In this document: positions 34,639-43,595 of the stretch, one piece after another | Layout of the letters: every line of letters starts with the position of its first letter | How positions within the stretch are numbered: position 1 is the stretch's first letter | DNA from: Sphingomonas faeni | GTDB lineage: Bacteria; Pseudomonadota; Alphaproteobacteria; Sphingomonadales; Sphingomonadaceae | Assembly: GCF_024273235.1 (NCBI RefSeq) | Contig: NZ_JANBVH010000009.1 | Location: forward strand, 62,001 to 126,000 | Length of the DNA: 64,000 nucleotides | Reading direction: 5' to 3' | Position numbers and translations under genes: made by a program | Notes under the pieces: model-generated | Told to the model about the DNA's origin: nothing | The model's database searches: none | Seen by the model: only the letters and a program-made list of their open reading frames with translations

Positions 34639-34898
34639 CCCGGCGCGACCTGCGATGGAAGGCCGGCGGGTTCGCGCTGACGGCGGTTTCCTGTGCAATA
34701 TGCGTGGGGCGCGAGGGTTCGCCTTTGACGATCGTCCTGTTCCTGCTGGCGCTGCTCGGGCTGCCGCTGATGATTTACGGCAAACGGGTCGGGCAGATGT
34801 TTCGCGCGGAACGCCGCGGCCATAGCCACACCGTGGACGTGGTCCATGCCGCACGTGTTCGTCGGCGCGGTCAAGGGACGGACGGCTTCGGCCGATGA
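34635..34898 (+). CDS. Small membrane protein (87 aa)
   Basis: An 87-residue protein with two hydrophobic segments (about residues 9-24 and 29-48) and a basic, His/Arg-rich C-terminal tail. No family recognised. Its ATG overlaps the methyltransferase-like stop codon, so the two are translationally coupled. The Arg-rich tail after the second helix suggests a cytosolic C-terminus. Confidence 0.55.
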   Translation: MTRRDLRWKAGGFALTAVSCAICVGREGSPLTIVLFLLALLGLPLMIYGKRVGQMFRAERRGHSHTVDVVHAARVRRRGQGTDGFGR

Positions 34899-34947
34899 GC
34901 GATCACAAATCCGCCGTGCCGAAATTCTACCATCCCGAGGATTCATC

Positions 34948-36180
34948 ATGAACGGCTTCGACTATCGGGGCGGCGTCCTGCATGCCGAGAACGTGCCGCT
35001 GTCCGCGATCGCCGATGCGGTGGGCACGCCCGTGCACGTCTATTCGGCCGGCGCCCTGCGCCACGCCGCCACCGGCTTCAAGGCTGCACTCGGGCATCTG
35101 CCGTCCCCGCGGTTCGCGTTTGCCGTCAAGGCCAACCCCAACAGCGCCGTGCTACGGCTGCTGGCCGACGCTGGCTATGGCGCGGATATCGTGTCGAGTG
35201 GCGAGCTCCGGCGCGCGCTCGCGGCCGGCATCGCGCCTGCCGGAATCGTCTTCTCGGGCGTCGGCAAGACCGACCGCGAGATTGGCGACGCGCTCGACGC
35301 CGGGATCGGCCAGTTCAATCTGGAATTGGAGGAGGAGGGTCGCGTGCTCGCCAGCCTCGCGCGCGACCGTGGCATCCGGGCGCCCGCGGTCCTCAGGGTC
35401 AACCCCGACATCGACGGCGGCACGCATGCCAAGATCTCGACGGGTCGGCGCGAGAACAAGTTCGGGGTCGCGATCGCCGACGCGCCGGACATGTATGATC
35501 GCCTCGCGCGGCTGGAAGGAATGGACCTTCGCGGCATAGCGCTGCACATCGGCAGTCAACTCGGCGACCTCGGGCCGCTGGAGGCTGCCTATCGGCGGGT
35601 CGGTGCACTCGTGTTCGAGCTGCGCCGGCGCGGTCACGGGATAACGCGTGTCGATCTGGGCGGCGGGCTGGGCATCCCCTATCGTTCCGACGACGCGATG
35701 CCCTCGTTCGACGAATATGGTGCGATGGTCACGCGGGCGACCGATGGTTGGAACGTCGGCCTGACGTTCGAGCCGGGCCGGGTCATCGCCGGACCTGCCG
35801 GCGTGTTGCTGACCCGTGTCATCTGGGTGAAGCCAGGGGCCACCTACCCGTTCGTGATCGTCGACGCCGCCATGAACGATCTCGCACGACCTGCACTCTA
35901 CGACGCGTATCACCGGTTTGCCGCCGTCATGCCGAGCGGGGAGACGATGACGGCCAACATCGCGGGACCGGTTTGCGAGACCGGCGATGTATTCGGCATG
36001 GCGCGGACGATCGACCGGGTAGAGCGCGGCGACCTGGCGGTGCTCGAGACCACCGGCGCCTACGGTGCCGCGATGGCGTCGACCTATAATTGCCGACCGC
36101 TGAGCCCCCAGATACTGGTCGACGGCGATAGCTTCACGGTGGTCGGCGATCGTATCATGCCGGCGGAGTTCGCGGCTTAA
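34948..36180 (+). CDS. lysA: Diaminopimelate decarboxylase
   Basis: A 410-residue PLP enzyme that decarboxylates meso-diaminopimelate to lysine, the last step of lysine synthesis. Lys61 in FAVKANPN forms the Schiff base; HIGSQL, GGGLGIPY, EPGRVIAGPAG and PVCETGDVF (Cys343-Glu344) are the substrate- and PLP-binding motifs. CGAGGA lies 6 nt before the chosen ATG. The usual sphingomonad partner argH is not adjacent; three short unrelated genes precede it, so this could be either the only lysA or a second copy. Confidence 0.88.
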   Translation: MNGFDYRGGVLHAENVPLSAIADAVGTPVHVYSAGALRHAATGFKAALGHLPSPRFAFAVKANPNSAVLRLLADAGYGADIVSSGELRRALAAGIAPAGIVFSGVGKTDREIGDALDAGIGQFNLELEEEGRVLASLARDRGIRAPAVLRVNPDIDGGTHAKISTGRRENKFGVAIADAPDMYDRLARLEGMDLRGIALHIGSQLGDLGPLEAAYRRVGALVFELRRRGHGITRVDLGGGLGIPYRSDDAMPSFDEYGAMVTRATDGWNVGLTFEPGRVIAGPAGVLLTRVIWVKPGATYPFVIVDAAMNDLARPALYDAYHRFAAVMPSGETMTANIAGPVCETGDVFGMARTIDRVERGDLAVLETTGAYGAAMASTYNCRPLSPQILVDGDSFTVVGDRIMPAEFAA

Positions 36181-36235
36181 TCGACGCGGGGGCGGCATCG
36201 AGCGGAACGCCGTGGCGTCAGTTGGATGGAAAAGC

Positions 36236-36310
36236 TGGTGACCCCTACGAGAATCGAACTCGTGCTTACGCCGTGAGAGGGCGTCGTCCTAACCGCTAGA
36301 CGAAGGGGCC
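36236..36310 (-). tRNA. tRNA-Glu (anticodon CTC)
   Basis: The minus strand folds as a complete tRNA of 75 nt with encoded CCA. The acceptor arm is GGCCCCT/AGGGGTC, the T-arm CACGAGTTCGATTCTCGTG-like with TTCGA, and the anticodon stem ACGCC/GGCGT holds the loop CTCTCAC, giving anticodon CTC for glutamate. It matches the bacterial tRNA-Glu consensus. No att-like repeats or integrase are next to it. Confidence 0.95.
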
Positions 36311-36393
36311 GTTAGCAGATGCGGGCGTCTACGGAATGGGGTGGCGGCCGTCAAGACGGTTGCCGCAGTTTCCGAAGACACCCGCGCATTTTG

Positions 36394-37767
36394 TCAGGCG
36401 GCGACCTTCTTGCGCTCGGCCATTTCCTCGTTGAGCATCTCGGCCAGCAGGAACGCGAGCTCCAAGCTCTGGCTGGCATTGAGGCGCGGGTCGCAGTGCG
36501 TGTGATAGCGATCCGCCAGCGACTGCTCGGTCACGTCGACCGCGCCGCCGGTGCACTCCGTCACGTTCTGGCCGGTCATCTCGGCATGGATGCCGCCGGC
36601 GTGCGTGCCTTCCGCGCGGTGGACCGCGAAGAAGCCGCGGACTTCGGCCAGGATGCGGTCGAACGGTCGCGTCTTGTAGCCGTTGGCGGCCTTGACGACG
36701 TTGCCGTGCATCGGGTCGCAGCTCCACACCACCGGATGGCCTTCGCGCGTCACGGCGCGGACGAGGCGGGGCAGGTTCGCCTCGATCTTGTCATAACCAT
36801 ACCGCGTGATCAGCGTCATCCGGCCGGGTACGCGGCCGGGGTTGAGCGTATCCAGCATCCGCAACAAGGCGTCGGGCTCGAGGCTCGGGCCGCACTTGAT
36901 GCCGATCGGGTTGCCGATGCCGCGGAGGTATTCGACATGCGAAGACCCCTCGAACCGCGTGCGATCGCCGATCCAGAGGAAGTGCGCGCTGGTGTCGTAC
37001 CAGTCGCCCGTCAGCGAGTCCTGACGCGTCAGTGCCTGCTCGTACTGGAGCAGAAGCGCCTCGTGGCTGGTGTAGAAATGCGTCTGCGCGAGCTGCGGCA
37101 CGGTCTCGGGATCGATGCCGCAGGCGGCCATGAACTCGAGCGCCTCGCCGATCCGGTCCGCGGTCTCGGCATATTTCTTCGACCAGGGGCTGCGGCCCAT
37201 GAAGTCGTGCGTCCAGCGGTGGACCTGGTGGAGGTTCGCGTAGCCACCCTGTGCGAAGGCTCGGAGCAGATTGAGCGTGGCCGCCGACTGCGAATAGGCG
37301 CGGATCATGCGCTGCGGATCGGGCGCGCGGGCCTCTGCCGTGAAGGCGATGTCGTTGACGTTGTCGCCGCGGTACGAGGGCAGCTCGACGCCGCCGATCG
37401 TCTCGGTATCGGTCGAGCGCGGCTTGGCGAACTGCCCCGCCATGCGGCCGAGCTTCACGACCGGGAGCTTCGACGCGAAGGTCAGGACGACGGCCATCTG
37501 AAGGATGACGCGGAACGTGTCGCGGATGTTGTTGGCGCTGTGCTCGGCGAAAGACTCGGCGCAGTCGCCGCCCTGAAGCAGGAACGCCTTGCCGGCGGCG
37601 ACCTCGGCGAGCGACGCGGTCAGGTTGCGCGCTTCGCCGGCGAAGACGAGCGGCGGGAAGGTCGCGAGCTGATCGGTCGCCGCGGTCAGCGCGGCGGCGT
37701 CGGGATAGGTGGGGAGCTGCCGTGCTTCGTGACGCGTCCAGCTGTCGGGGGCCCAGTTCGCGGCCAT
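36394..37767 (-). CDS. 3-Deoxy-7-phosphoheptulonate synthase, class II
   Basis: A 457-residue class II (plant-type) DAHP synthase, which joins phosphoenolpyruvate and erythrose-4-phosphate in the first step of the shikimate pathway. Typical segments are [23 protein letters not shown], the [16 protein letters not shown] stretch, and the closing [18 protein letters not shown]. The length is normal for the class. The start at 37767 gives [12 protein letters not shown], the usual N-terminus. A perfect hairpin lies 39 nt upstream. It is last in a short minus-strand run after the 2-hydroxyacid dehydrogenase. Confidence 0.93.
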   Translation of the reverse strand: MAANWAPDSWTRHEARQLPTYPDAAALTAATDQLATFPPLVFAGEARNLTASLAEVAAGKAFLLQGGDCAESFAEHSANNIRDTFRVILQMAVVLTFASKLPVVKLGRMAGQFAKPRSTDTETIGGVELPSYRGDNVNDIAFTAEARAPDPQRMIRAYSQSAATLNLLRAFAQGGYANLHQVHRWTHDFMGRSPWSKKYAETADRIGEALEFMAACGIDPETVPQLAQTHFYTSHEALLLQYEQALTRQDSLTGDWYDTSAHFLWIGDRTRFEGSSHVEYLRGIGNPIGIKCGPSLEPDALLRMLDTLNPGRVPGRMTLITRYGYDKIEANLPRLVRAVTREGHPVVWSCDPMHGNVVKAANGYKTRPFDRILAEVRGFFAVHRAEGTHAGGIHAEMTGQNVTECTGGAVDVTEQSLADRYHTHCDPRLNASQSLELAFLLAEMLNEEMAERKKVAA

Positions 37768-37805
37768 ATCATGTCGTCCGATTGATGAATTGTGGGGCTG
37801 GCCAT

Positions 37806-37827
37806 GCGCGAAAACGCCTTTTCGCGC
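37806..37827. terminator. 9-bp perfect hairpin between the dehydrogenase and DAHP synthase genes
   Basis: GCGCGAAAA and TTTTCGCGC flank a CGCC loop. The hairpin is 38 nt past the dehydrogenase stop on the minus strand and 39 nt before the DAHP synthase start. It could end transcription of the first gene or act in the leader of the second; no clean T-run follows. Confidence 0.4.
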
Positions 37828-37865
37828 AATGAAGTAAAGCTTTGGGGCGGGTGTGCCGGCTGGTT

Positions 37866-38804
37866 TCAATACCCTGCGTCGAGGTCCGCGACGTTCTTCA
37901 TCGGCTTGCCGCCCAGGAACGCGGCGAGGTTTTCGAGGAACAGTGCCGCACCGCGCGCGAACATCGTGGTCTGGCTGCGGCCCGACAGATGCATCGTGAC
38001 GATGGCGTTGGGCGTCGACCAGAGCGGGTGATCGGCGGGCAGGGGCTCGGGGTTGGTCGGGTCGAGCACCGCGCCGGCAATGCCGCCGTCGGTGAGCGCG
38101 GCGATCAGCGCGTCGTCGTCGATCATGTCGCCGCGGGCGATGTTGATCAGCCATGCGGAGGGCTTCATCGCCGCGAGCTCGTCGTGGCCGATCATCGCGT
38201 GCGTGGCACCGGTCGAGGGGGCGGCGAGGACGACCCAGTCGAAATCGCCGAGCCGGTCGCGCCAGGCGTCGGGCGTGATCGTGCCGTCGCGGCCGGTGCG
38301 GGTGACGCCGGTCACGTCGACGCCGAACGCGCTCAGGCGGTCGCCGATCATCCGGCCGATCGTGCCGTAGCCGATGATCAGCGCCCTGGTGCCGGCGAGT
38401 TCGATCTTGCCGGGCGCGTCCTTCAGCCATTCGTGGCGGTCCTGCGCGCGCAAGACCGTGTCGAAGCGCTTGGCGGCGACGAGTATGGCCATCACGGCGT
38501 ATTCGGCGACTGCGACCGCGTTGATGCCGGCACCGTTGGTCAGCGTGACGGCGTTGTCGCGGAGGGTATCGAGTGGGAATGCGTCGAGGCCGGCGTAGAT
38601 CGTCGAGACCCATTTGAGGTTTGGCCCGGCGTGGCGGATCGCGTCGGCGACGAGCTCGGTCGGCTGCATGTCGACCCAGGCGATGTCCGCGTCCGCGATC
38701 ATCGCGTTGGCCTCCGCGGGCTTGGCGAACCAGGCGGTGTCGAGGTCCGCGGGGAGGCGCGGTTCGAGGAGGGGGCGGGCGGCGGCTGGGAGGACGGCTT
38801 TCAT
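37866..38804 (-). CDS. D-isomer-specific 2-hydroxyacid dehydrogenase
   Basis: A 312-residue NAD(P)-dependent D-2-hydroxyacid dehydrogenase. The Rossmann motif is [20 protein letters not shown] carries the substrate-binding arginine, the LDPTNPEPL segment the acidic partner, and TMHLSGRS the catalytic His. No C-terminal ACT domain is present, so it is not a full-length SerA. The substrate may be glyoxylate, hydroxypyruvate or another small keto acid; the sequence does not decide. Confidence 0.85.
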   Translation of the reverse strand: MKAVLPAAARPLLEPRLPADLDTAWFAKPAEANAMIADADIAWVDMQPTELVADAIRHAGPNLKWVSTIYAGLDAFPLDTLRDNAVTLTNGAGINAVAVAEYAVMAILVAAKRFDTVLRAQDRHEWLKDAPGKIELAGTRALIIGYGTIGRMIGDRLSAFGVDVTGVTRTGRDGTITPDAWRDRLGDFDWVVLAAPSTGATHAMIGHDELAAMKPSAWLINIARGDMIDDDALIAALTDGGIAGAVLDPTNPEPLPADHPLWSTPNAIVTMHLSGRSQTTMFARGAALFLENLAAFLGGKPMKNVADLDAGY

Positions 38805-38869
38805 CGGGGGAACATCGGTTGGTGGCGGGGAGAGTCAAGTTGTCGGAGGGGCGGGGGTGCGGTCTTACG

Positions 38870-38988
38870 ATCCTCCCCCGCAAGGGGGAGGTGGCGCCGG
38901 AGGCGACGGAGGGGGCGGACACGGAGCAGGGGTTATCGCCTCCTCCCCCTCCGTCGCTTCGCGCCACCTCCCCCTTGCGGGGGAGGAT
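38870..38988. repeat. Dispersed inverted-repeat element, family B copy 3
   Basis: The cleanest copy of the family: ATCCTCCCCCGCAAGGGGG at one end and its full complement at the other, with the inner CGACGGAGGGGG / CCCCCTCCGTCG pair. It sits between the 3' end of cysS and the start of the dehydrogenase gene (gap 38805-39015). Confidence 0.88.
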
Positions 38989-39015
38989 CGAAGGGCGCGT
39001 AAGTTCTTCGCGATA

Positions 39016-40446
39016 TTAAAGCGCGATCTTCCAGTCCCAGCCTAGCGAGTCGCCGTCCATGACCTCGACGCCGGCGGCGGCCAGTTCGTCGCGGATCGCG
39101 TCCGACGTGCCGAAGTCTTTCGCAGCGCGGGCGTCGCGGCGGTCCGAGAGTCGCGCGGCGATGGTGGCTTCGTCGATCGTCGCGGTCACCGGGCGGATGC
39201 GCAGGTCTTCGCGGCGGATCGTTCCGAGATCGAGGCCGAGCACCGCGTCGAAATCGACCAGCGCGTCGAGCCGGTCCGCCGGTGCGATACGCTTGTCCGC
39301 GAGCAGTTCGTCGAGGATCGGCAGCGCGCGCGGGGTGGCGAGGTCGTCGGACACCGCGGCGTCGAGCCGTTCGCGATAGTCGCGCGCGCTACCCGACGGA
39401 CCGCCCGGCCCGCGGGTGGCCAGCGTCTCGACGGTCATCGCGAGCCGCTTCAACCGCGTCTGCGCCGCGGCGAGGTTCTCCCACGAGAATTCCAGCTCGC
39501 TGCGATAATGCGCCTGGAGGCACATCAGCCGGTAGGCGAGCGGGTGGAAGCCGCGGTCGACTAGCGTCTGCAACGTGGTGAACGTGCCGCCCGACTTCGA
39601 CATCTTGCCCGAGCGCTCGACCAGGAAGTTGTTGTGCATCCACAGCGTGGCGCCGGTGTCGCCGCAGTCGCAATGCGCCTGGTTCTGCGCGATCTCGTTG
39701 GGATGGTGGATCTCGCGGTGATCGATCCCGCCGGTGTGGATGTCGAACGTGTCGCCGAGATACTGCTTGCTCATCACCGAGCATTCGAGATGCCAGCCCG
39801 GCGCGCCGCGACCCCAGGGCGAATCCCATTCCATCTGGCGATTTTCCCCGGGAGCCGAAGTGCGCCAGATTGCGAAGTCCTGCGGATGGCGCTTGCCCTC
39901 GACCGGATCGATCCGGCTTTCGCCCTCATCGTCCTGCGATCGGGCGAGGCGACCATAATCGGGCACCGTCGAGGTATCGAAATACAGCCCGTCCGGCAGC
40001 TGGTAGCAATGCTTGTCCGCGATCGCCTCGCCGAACGCGATCATCTCGGCGATATGATCGGTCGCGAGCGGGAATTTGCTCGGCGGGCGGATGTTGAGGT
40101 CGTCGAGGTTGCGCTTGAAGGCGTCGGTATAATGACGCGCGATCGCCCAGATATCCTGGCCGCTGGCGCGCGCCGCCGCCTCCATCTTGTCGTCGCCGAC
40201 ATCCGCGTCGGAGGTCAGATGGCCGACGTCCGTGATGTTGATGATGTGGGTGAGCGGATAGCCCTTCCACGTCAGCACGCGGCTGAGCGTGTCGGTGAAG
40301 ACGTAGGCGCGCAGATTGCCGATATGCGCGTAGTTGTAGACCGTCGGGCCGCAGGAATAGATGCCGACGTTCGTGGGGTCGATCGGGGTGAACGTCTCGA
40401 GCTGTCGCGAGAGGCTGTTGTATAGCGTCGTGGGGGAGCGGGTCAT
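39016..40446 (-). CDS. cysS: Cysteinyl-tRNA synthetase
   Basis: A 476-residue class I aminoacyl-tRNA synthetase that charges tRNA-Cys. Zinc-binding CGPTVYNYAHIGN at the start contains the HIGH-equivalent HIGN, and GKMSKSGG is the KMSKS loop. Further family segments are GWHLECSVMS and GGIDHREIHHPNE, which hold the other zinc ligands. Full length, no oddities. It is read toward the family B repeat and has the intradiol-dioxygenase-like gene 59 nt downstream of its start codon side on the same strand. Confidence 0.96.
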   Translation of the reverse strand: MTRSPTTLYNSLSRQLETFTPIDPTNVGIYSCGPTVYNYAHIGNLRAYVFTDTLSRVLTWKGYPLTHIINITDVGHLTSDADVGDDKMEAAARASGQDIWAIARHYTDAFKRNLDDLNIRPPSKFPLATDHIAEMIAFGEAIADKHCYQLPDGLYFDTSTVPDYGRLARSQDDEGESRIDPVEGKRHPQDFAIWRTSAPGENRQMEWDSPWGRGAPGWHLECSVMSKQYLGDTFDIHTGGIDHREIHHPNEIAQNQAHCDCGDTGATLWMHNNFLVERSGKMSKSGGTFTTLQTLVDRGFHPLAYRLMCLQAHYRSELEFSWENLAAAQTRLKRLAMTVETLATRGPGGPSGSARDYRERLDAAVSDDLATPRALPILDELLADKRIAPADRLDALVDFDAVLGLDLGTIRREDLRIRPVTATIDEATIAARLSDRRDARAAKDFGTSDAIRDELAAAGVEVMDGDSLGWDWKIAL

Positions 40447-40505
40447 GCGCGCCTCTTAGCGACCGCGCGGGCGGCGGCAAATAGCGCGCGCTTGCCTGCC
40501 GCCCG

Positions 40506-41423
40506 TCAGCGCGTGATGCCGATCACGGCGCTTGCGGTGTAGCCGTCGGCGACGGAGCCCGCAAAGGTCGGGGTCTGCTGCGCGACCTGCGCGGCGGTGT
40601 TGTCGCCGAAGACGTTGTCGCTCGACGTCGAGATGGTGGCGAACCGCGTCGCGCTCGCCGGATACAGCGTCGTATCCGCATAGACCGCGTTGCAGAGTGC
40701 GGCGGGCATGGCGAGCTGCGACGTCAGTATTGCATGACGGCCGCCGGTCGCTGCGGTCAGGCTCGAGAAGACCTCGAAATGCATGTGCGGATAACGGCCG
40801 TCGTAACAGCCGGGGACGATCGTCGTGAAGGTCACCTGGCCTGCCGCATCGGTAACCTGGACGCCCCGCAGATAGCTTTCGGTCGGTGCGCTGTAGAGCG
40901 AGTAATCGCCGTTGCGGTCGCATTGCCAGAGATAGACCGCGTAATTGGCGAGCGGCGCGCAGGTCGCGTCGACGTCGACCAAGGTAAGCGTGATCCTCAA
41001 TTGCGTCCCGGTGGCGACGGTGGTGGTGCCGATGAAGCTCGCGCGGATGTCGCTGCGGACGATGCCCGACACGGTCAGCGCGTTGGCGGTCGATCCGCTC
41101 GACGCGTTGGTGCCGTCGGCGGGGTAGGGGCCGGCAGTCTCGGTCGGATCGGCGATGCAGGTCGTGGCGATCGTCGTCGCGGTCGACGTGGATGTCGGCG
41201 TTGCGGTGGAGGCGAGGGTCGGCGTGACGTCGGTGACGATCACGACGTCGTCCGACGACTCGGCATTGCCGCAACCGGAGAGCAAGGCGAGCGTGCCTGT
41301 ACCGGCGAACCACTTCAGCGCGTCCCGGCGGGCGAGCAGCCTCCGCAACGTCGCCATGTCTTCGGCAAGGCTGTGGCCGTGGCCGTGGCTATCGGCGTGG
41401 GGGGCTTGGTCGTGGTGGTGCAT
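40506..41423 (-). CDS. Intradiol ring-cleavage dioxygenase-like lipoprotein
   Basis: A 305-residue protein of the intradiol (protocatechuate 3,4-dioxygenase) superfamily. The iron(III) ligands are recognisable: Tyr in NGDYSLY, Tyr in PGCYDGRYP and the paired His of PHMHF. It starts with a His-rich tract (seven His in the first 17 residues), then a twin-arginine-like RRDALKWF and a lipobox LSGC (Cys51), so it appears to be exported and lipid-anchored; a start at Met23 would also work. A Thr/Ser-rich spacer of TPTSTSTAT type links anchor and enzyme domain. Secreted members may attack aromatic compounds outside the cytosol; the true substrate is unknown. Confidence 0.8.
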   Translation of the reverse strand: MHHHDQAPHADSHGHGHSLAEDMATLRRLLARRDALKWFAGTGTLALLSGCGNAESSDDVVIVTDVTPTLASTATPTSTSTATTIATTCIADPTETAGPYPADGTNASSGSTANALTVSGIVRSDIRASFIGTTTVATGTQLRITLTLVDVDATCAPLANYAVYLWQCDRNGDYSLYSAPTESYLRGVQVTDAAGQVTFTTIVPGCYDGRYPHMHFEVFSSLTAATGGRHAILTSQLAMPAALCNAVYADTTLYPASATRFATISTSSDNVFGDNTAAQVAQQTPTFAGSVADGYTASAVIGITR

Positions 41424-41698
41424 ATGATGGCCTGTCTGGTAAGGAAGGCTATCTGGCCAAGACGTGTGGCCTGGGTGTTTCGCGGTGTTGCGGTGTGTGT
41501 CCGCGATCGGTCTGCACATCGGCGTGGCGTCCAGGTCCGAGCGGACGGTTGCTGCCTTTGCTTTGCGTGGGTGCTCGCGTGGGTGCTCGCGCGGGTTTGG
41601 CTTGAAACGCCGGCGGACCCCTGATAGGGGCCCCAATTCATGCGGCGCGGACCTATTCGCGACGGCAAAAATCTATTCGACCGGAGCTAAACGGGTTT

Positions 41699-41905
41699 AT
41701 GCAGATCATCGTACGCGACAACAACGTCGACCAGGCCCTTCGCGCGCTCAAGAAGAAGCTGCAGCGCGAAGGCGTGTATCGCGAGATGAAGCTGCGCCGG
41801 CACTATGAGAAGCCGTCGGAGAAGCGCGCACGCGAGCGTGCAGCAGCGATTCGTCGTTCGCGCAAGCTCGACCGCAAGCGCGCCGAGCGCGACGGCGCAC
41901 GGTAA
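41699..41905 (+). CDS. rpsU: 30S ribosomal protein S21
   Basis: A 68-residue, very basic protein beginning [20 protein letters not shown], the typical S21 N-terminus of alphaproteobacteria, and ending in an Arg-rich helix. It is a single-gene unit followed by a GC-rich hairpin at 41951. It lies divergent from the intradiol-dioxygenase-like gene across a 275-bp gap with no other gene. Confidence 0.96.
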   Translation: MQIIVRDNNVDQALRALKKKLQREGVYREMKLRRHYEKPSEKRARERAAAIRRSRKLDRKRAERDGAR

Positions 41906-41950
41906 GATCTGATCGACCAGACCCGGTGATCGGGTCGGGTCGGTATTTAC

Positions 41951-41975
41951 GGGGGCGGCCGAGAACGGCGCCCCC
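41951..41975 (+). terminator. Probable rpsU terminator hairpin
   Basis: A 10-bp GC-rich stem (GGGGGCG-CCG against CGG-CGCCCCC, one bulged G) with an AGAA loop, 46 nt after the rpsU stop. It is followed by GCTTGCTTTCC, a poor T-tract, so termination may be partial. Confidence 0.5.
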
Positions 41976-42049
41976 GCTTGCTTTCCAACGGCACGCGCGG
42001 CGCTCCGGCGTGACCAGATGATCCCAGATGATCTGAGGGCCTTGATCCG

Positions 42050-42634
42050 ATGTCGACCGTCACCGCAGTGCCGCTGCAGCTCACCAAGCGCAGCTATCTC
42101 GTCTATCTCTGGGTCGGCATCGCGCTCGCGCTGATCGCCGCGGTCGCGCTCGCGCGTCAGGGCGATGATCCGTTGGCACGCAATGCCCGCGCCAAGGGCG
42201 TGGTCGTGACCGCGTCGGGGTTGCAGTACAAGGTGATCGCGCCCGGCAAGCCCGGTGCGGCCAAGCCGACCGATGCGGACGTCGCGCTGGTCAACTACGA
42301 GGGCAAGCTGCTCAACGGCACGACCTTCGACAAGTCGCAGCAGCCGACGCCGATGCCGGTGACCGGCGTCGTTCCGGGCTTCTCCGAGGCGCTGAAGCTG
42401 ATGCCGAAGGGCTCGAAGTATCGCTTCTGGATGAAGCCGGCGCTGGGGTATGGCGACAAGGCGGCCGGGCCGATCCCGGCGAACTCGACGCTGGTGTTCG
42501 ACGTCGAGTTGCTCGACTTCCTGCCGCAGAGCGTGGTGCAGCAGATGCAGGCACAGGCGCAGATGGGGCGTGGCGCGCCGGGCGGTATGCCGGGTGGTGC
42601 ACCGGGCGGCGCGCCGGGCCAGCCCCAGCCCTGA
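42050..42634 (+). CDS. FKBP-type peptidyl-prolyl cis-trans isomerase
   Basis: A 194-residue membrane-anchored FKBP. One N-terminal transmembrane helix (about 17-35) is followed by a periplasmic FKBP domain: ALVNYEGKLLNGTTFDKS, VIPGFSEAL-like VVPGFSEALKLMPKG and PANSTLVFDVELLDF. It assists folding of exported proteins by proline isomerisation. The C-terminus is a flexible Gly/Pro/Gln tail with GGAPGGAPG repeats. It ends at a good terminator (42698-42728). Confidence 0.9.
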   Translation: MSTVTAVPLQLTKRSYLVYLWVGIALALIAAVALARQGDDPLARNARAKGVVVTASGLQYKVIAPGKPGAAKPTDADVALVNYEGKLLNGTTFDKSQQPTPMPVTGVVPGFSEALKLMPKGSKYRFWMKPALGYGDKAAGPIPANSTLVFDVELLDFLPQSVVQQMQAQAQMGRGAPGGMPGGAPGGAPGQPQP

Positions 42635-42697
42635 GGTTCGGCCGGCTGATTGCCGGTCGATCTCACTATCCTGGGCAACGCCATATGGATTCGCAAG

Positions 42698-42728
42698 CGC
42701 GCCCCCGGTTATCCGCGGGCGCGTTTTT
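42698..42728 (+). terminator. Rho-independent terminator of the FKBP gene
   Basis: CGCGCCCCCGG and CCGCGGGCGCG pair with one C-C mismatch around a TTAT loop, followed by five T. It is 64 nt beyond the stop codon. Confidence 0.8.
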
Positions 42729-42911
42729 CGTTTGGGCAGGTATGGATATCGCGGGGTGATGGCTCCGAGTTTCACCCCGAGCCATCACCCGCACCGGCGG
42801 CGGGCAATCGTCACGTAATCTACGAGGAGGGGGCCCGGTGAGGTAAGGCCGTTGCTTGGGGTGTGGTGACCGTTGGGTCGCGTCTGCGCTTGTGACCCGC
42901 GGACCAAGCCT

Positions 42912-42964
42912 GTTTCCCCGCGAAGGCGGGGATCCAGACTGGGCTCCCGCCTTCGCGGGAGAAC
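42912..42964. repeat. Short inverted-repeat element, family C copy 1
   Basis: CCCGCGAAGGCGGG, a short AGACTGG-containing spacer, and CCCGCCTTCGCGGG. A second copy, in the same order, is at 60268-60320. This element and the FKBP terminator are the only structures I see in the 527-bp gene-free stretch 42635-43161; the rest shows no credible gene. Confidence 0.85.
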
Positions 42965-43111
42965 AGTGACGCGCGGGCGATCAATCCGGCATCCAGATTC
43001 TACGCACCCCTGGTTGGCGGCCGCGTTCATCGCTGGCGGCGATGCGGTGCAGCAGGAAGCCGGGGGTTAGGCCACGGCGTGAGAGTTTCCTCCCGGCCGT
43101 CTGCGGCAGGC

Positions 43112-43140
43112 AAAAAAATAGCGGCCCGAAGACCGCTATT
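43112..43140 (-). terminator. Strong Rho-independent terminator of the small membrane peptide gene
   Basis: On the minus strand AATAGCGG and CCGCTATT pair around TCTTCGGG, followed by seven T (43112-43118 on the other strand). It begins 22 nt after the stop codon. This is the best intrinsic terminator in the window. Confidence 0.9.
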
Positions 43141-43161
43141 TCTCGAACAAAGTCGTAAGAC

Positions 43162-43395
43162 TTAGTTGCTGTCCGAATCGTCGTCGTTGTCTGCAACGAT
43201 AACGATACCGGCGATGACTGCAGCTGCTGCGAGAACCGCAACGATGATGCCGCCGCCAGCGAGCTCGTTCTTGTCAGCCGAAACCGAACCCGAGCGAACC
43301 GACTTCGAAACCGACAGGTTTGCCGGAGCTGCTACTGCCGGAGCAACTGCCATCGTGGCGGCTGCTGCGGTCAGGATGTACTTCCCAAGACGCAT
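43162..43395 (-). CDS. Small secreted or membrane peptide (77 aa) with acidic tail
   Basis: A 77-residue protein with a signal peptide (cleavage near APAVAA-AP), a short Ser/Lys-rich part, one strongly hydrophobic helix (GGGIIVAVLAAAAVIAGIVI, about 49-68) and an acidic C-terminus DNDDDSDSN. GGGAG lies 7-8 nt before the ATG and a strong terminator follows, so it is a well-expressed single gene in appearance. Similar tiny proteins are frequent in sphingomonads, often near surface-polysaccharide genes, but have no known function. Codon use is normal. Confidence 0.75.
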   Translation of the reverse strand: MRLGKYILTAAAATMAVAPAVAAPANLSVSKSVRSGSVSADKNELAGGGIIVAVLAAAAVIAGIVIVADNDDDSDSN

Positions 43396-43595
43396 AATAA
43401 ACTCCCTTTGTGCTCGTCGCTTCGAGCAATGGCATAAAACCTTACCCAAGGCAACCAAGGCCAGTAGTGCAGTGCAAAGCGTTTTACACTGTTGCGGCAA
43501 CGCAACACGCGATAGCCGCGACTGTTGGTATAGCCGAGAAAGACGACGCTGTAAGCGGGAGTTTGCGGGCCGCGCGATATTCGCGGCGAACCGAA

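Noticed and set aside
36236..36310. tRNA-Glu as an integration site for a genomic island
   Set aside because: No integrase, no direct repeat of the tRNA 3' end, and the neighbours are housekeeping genes.
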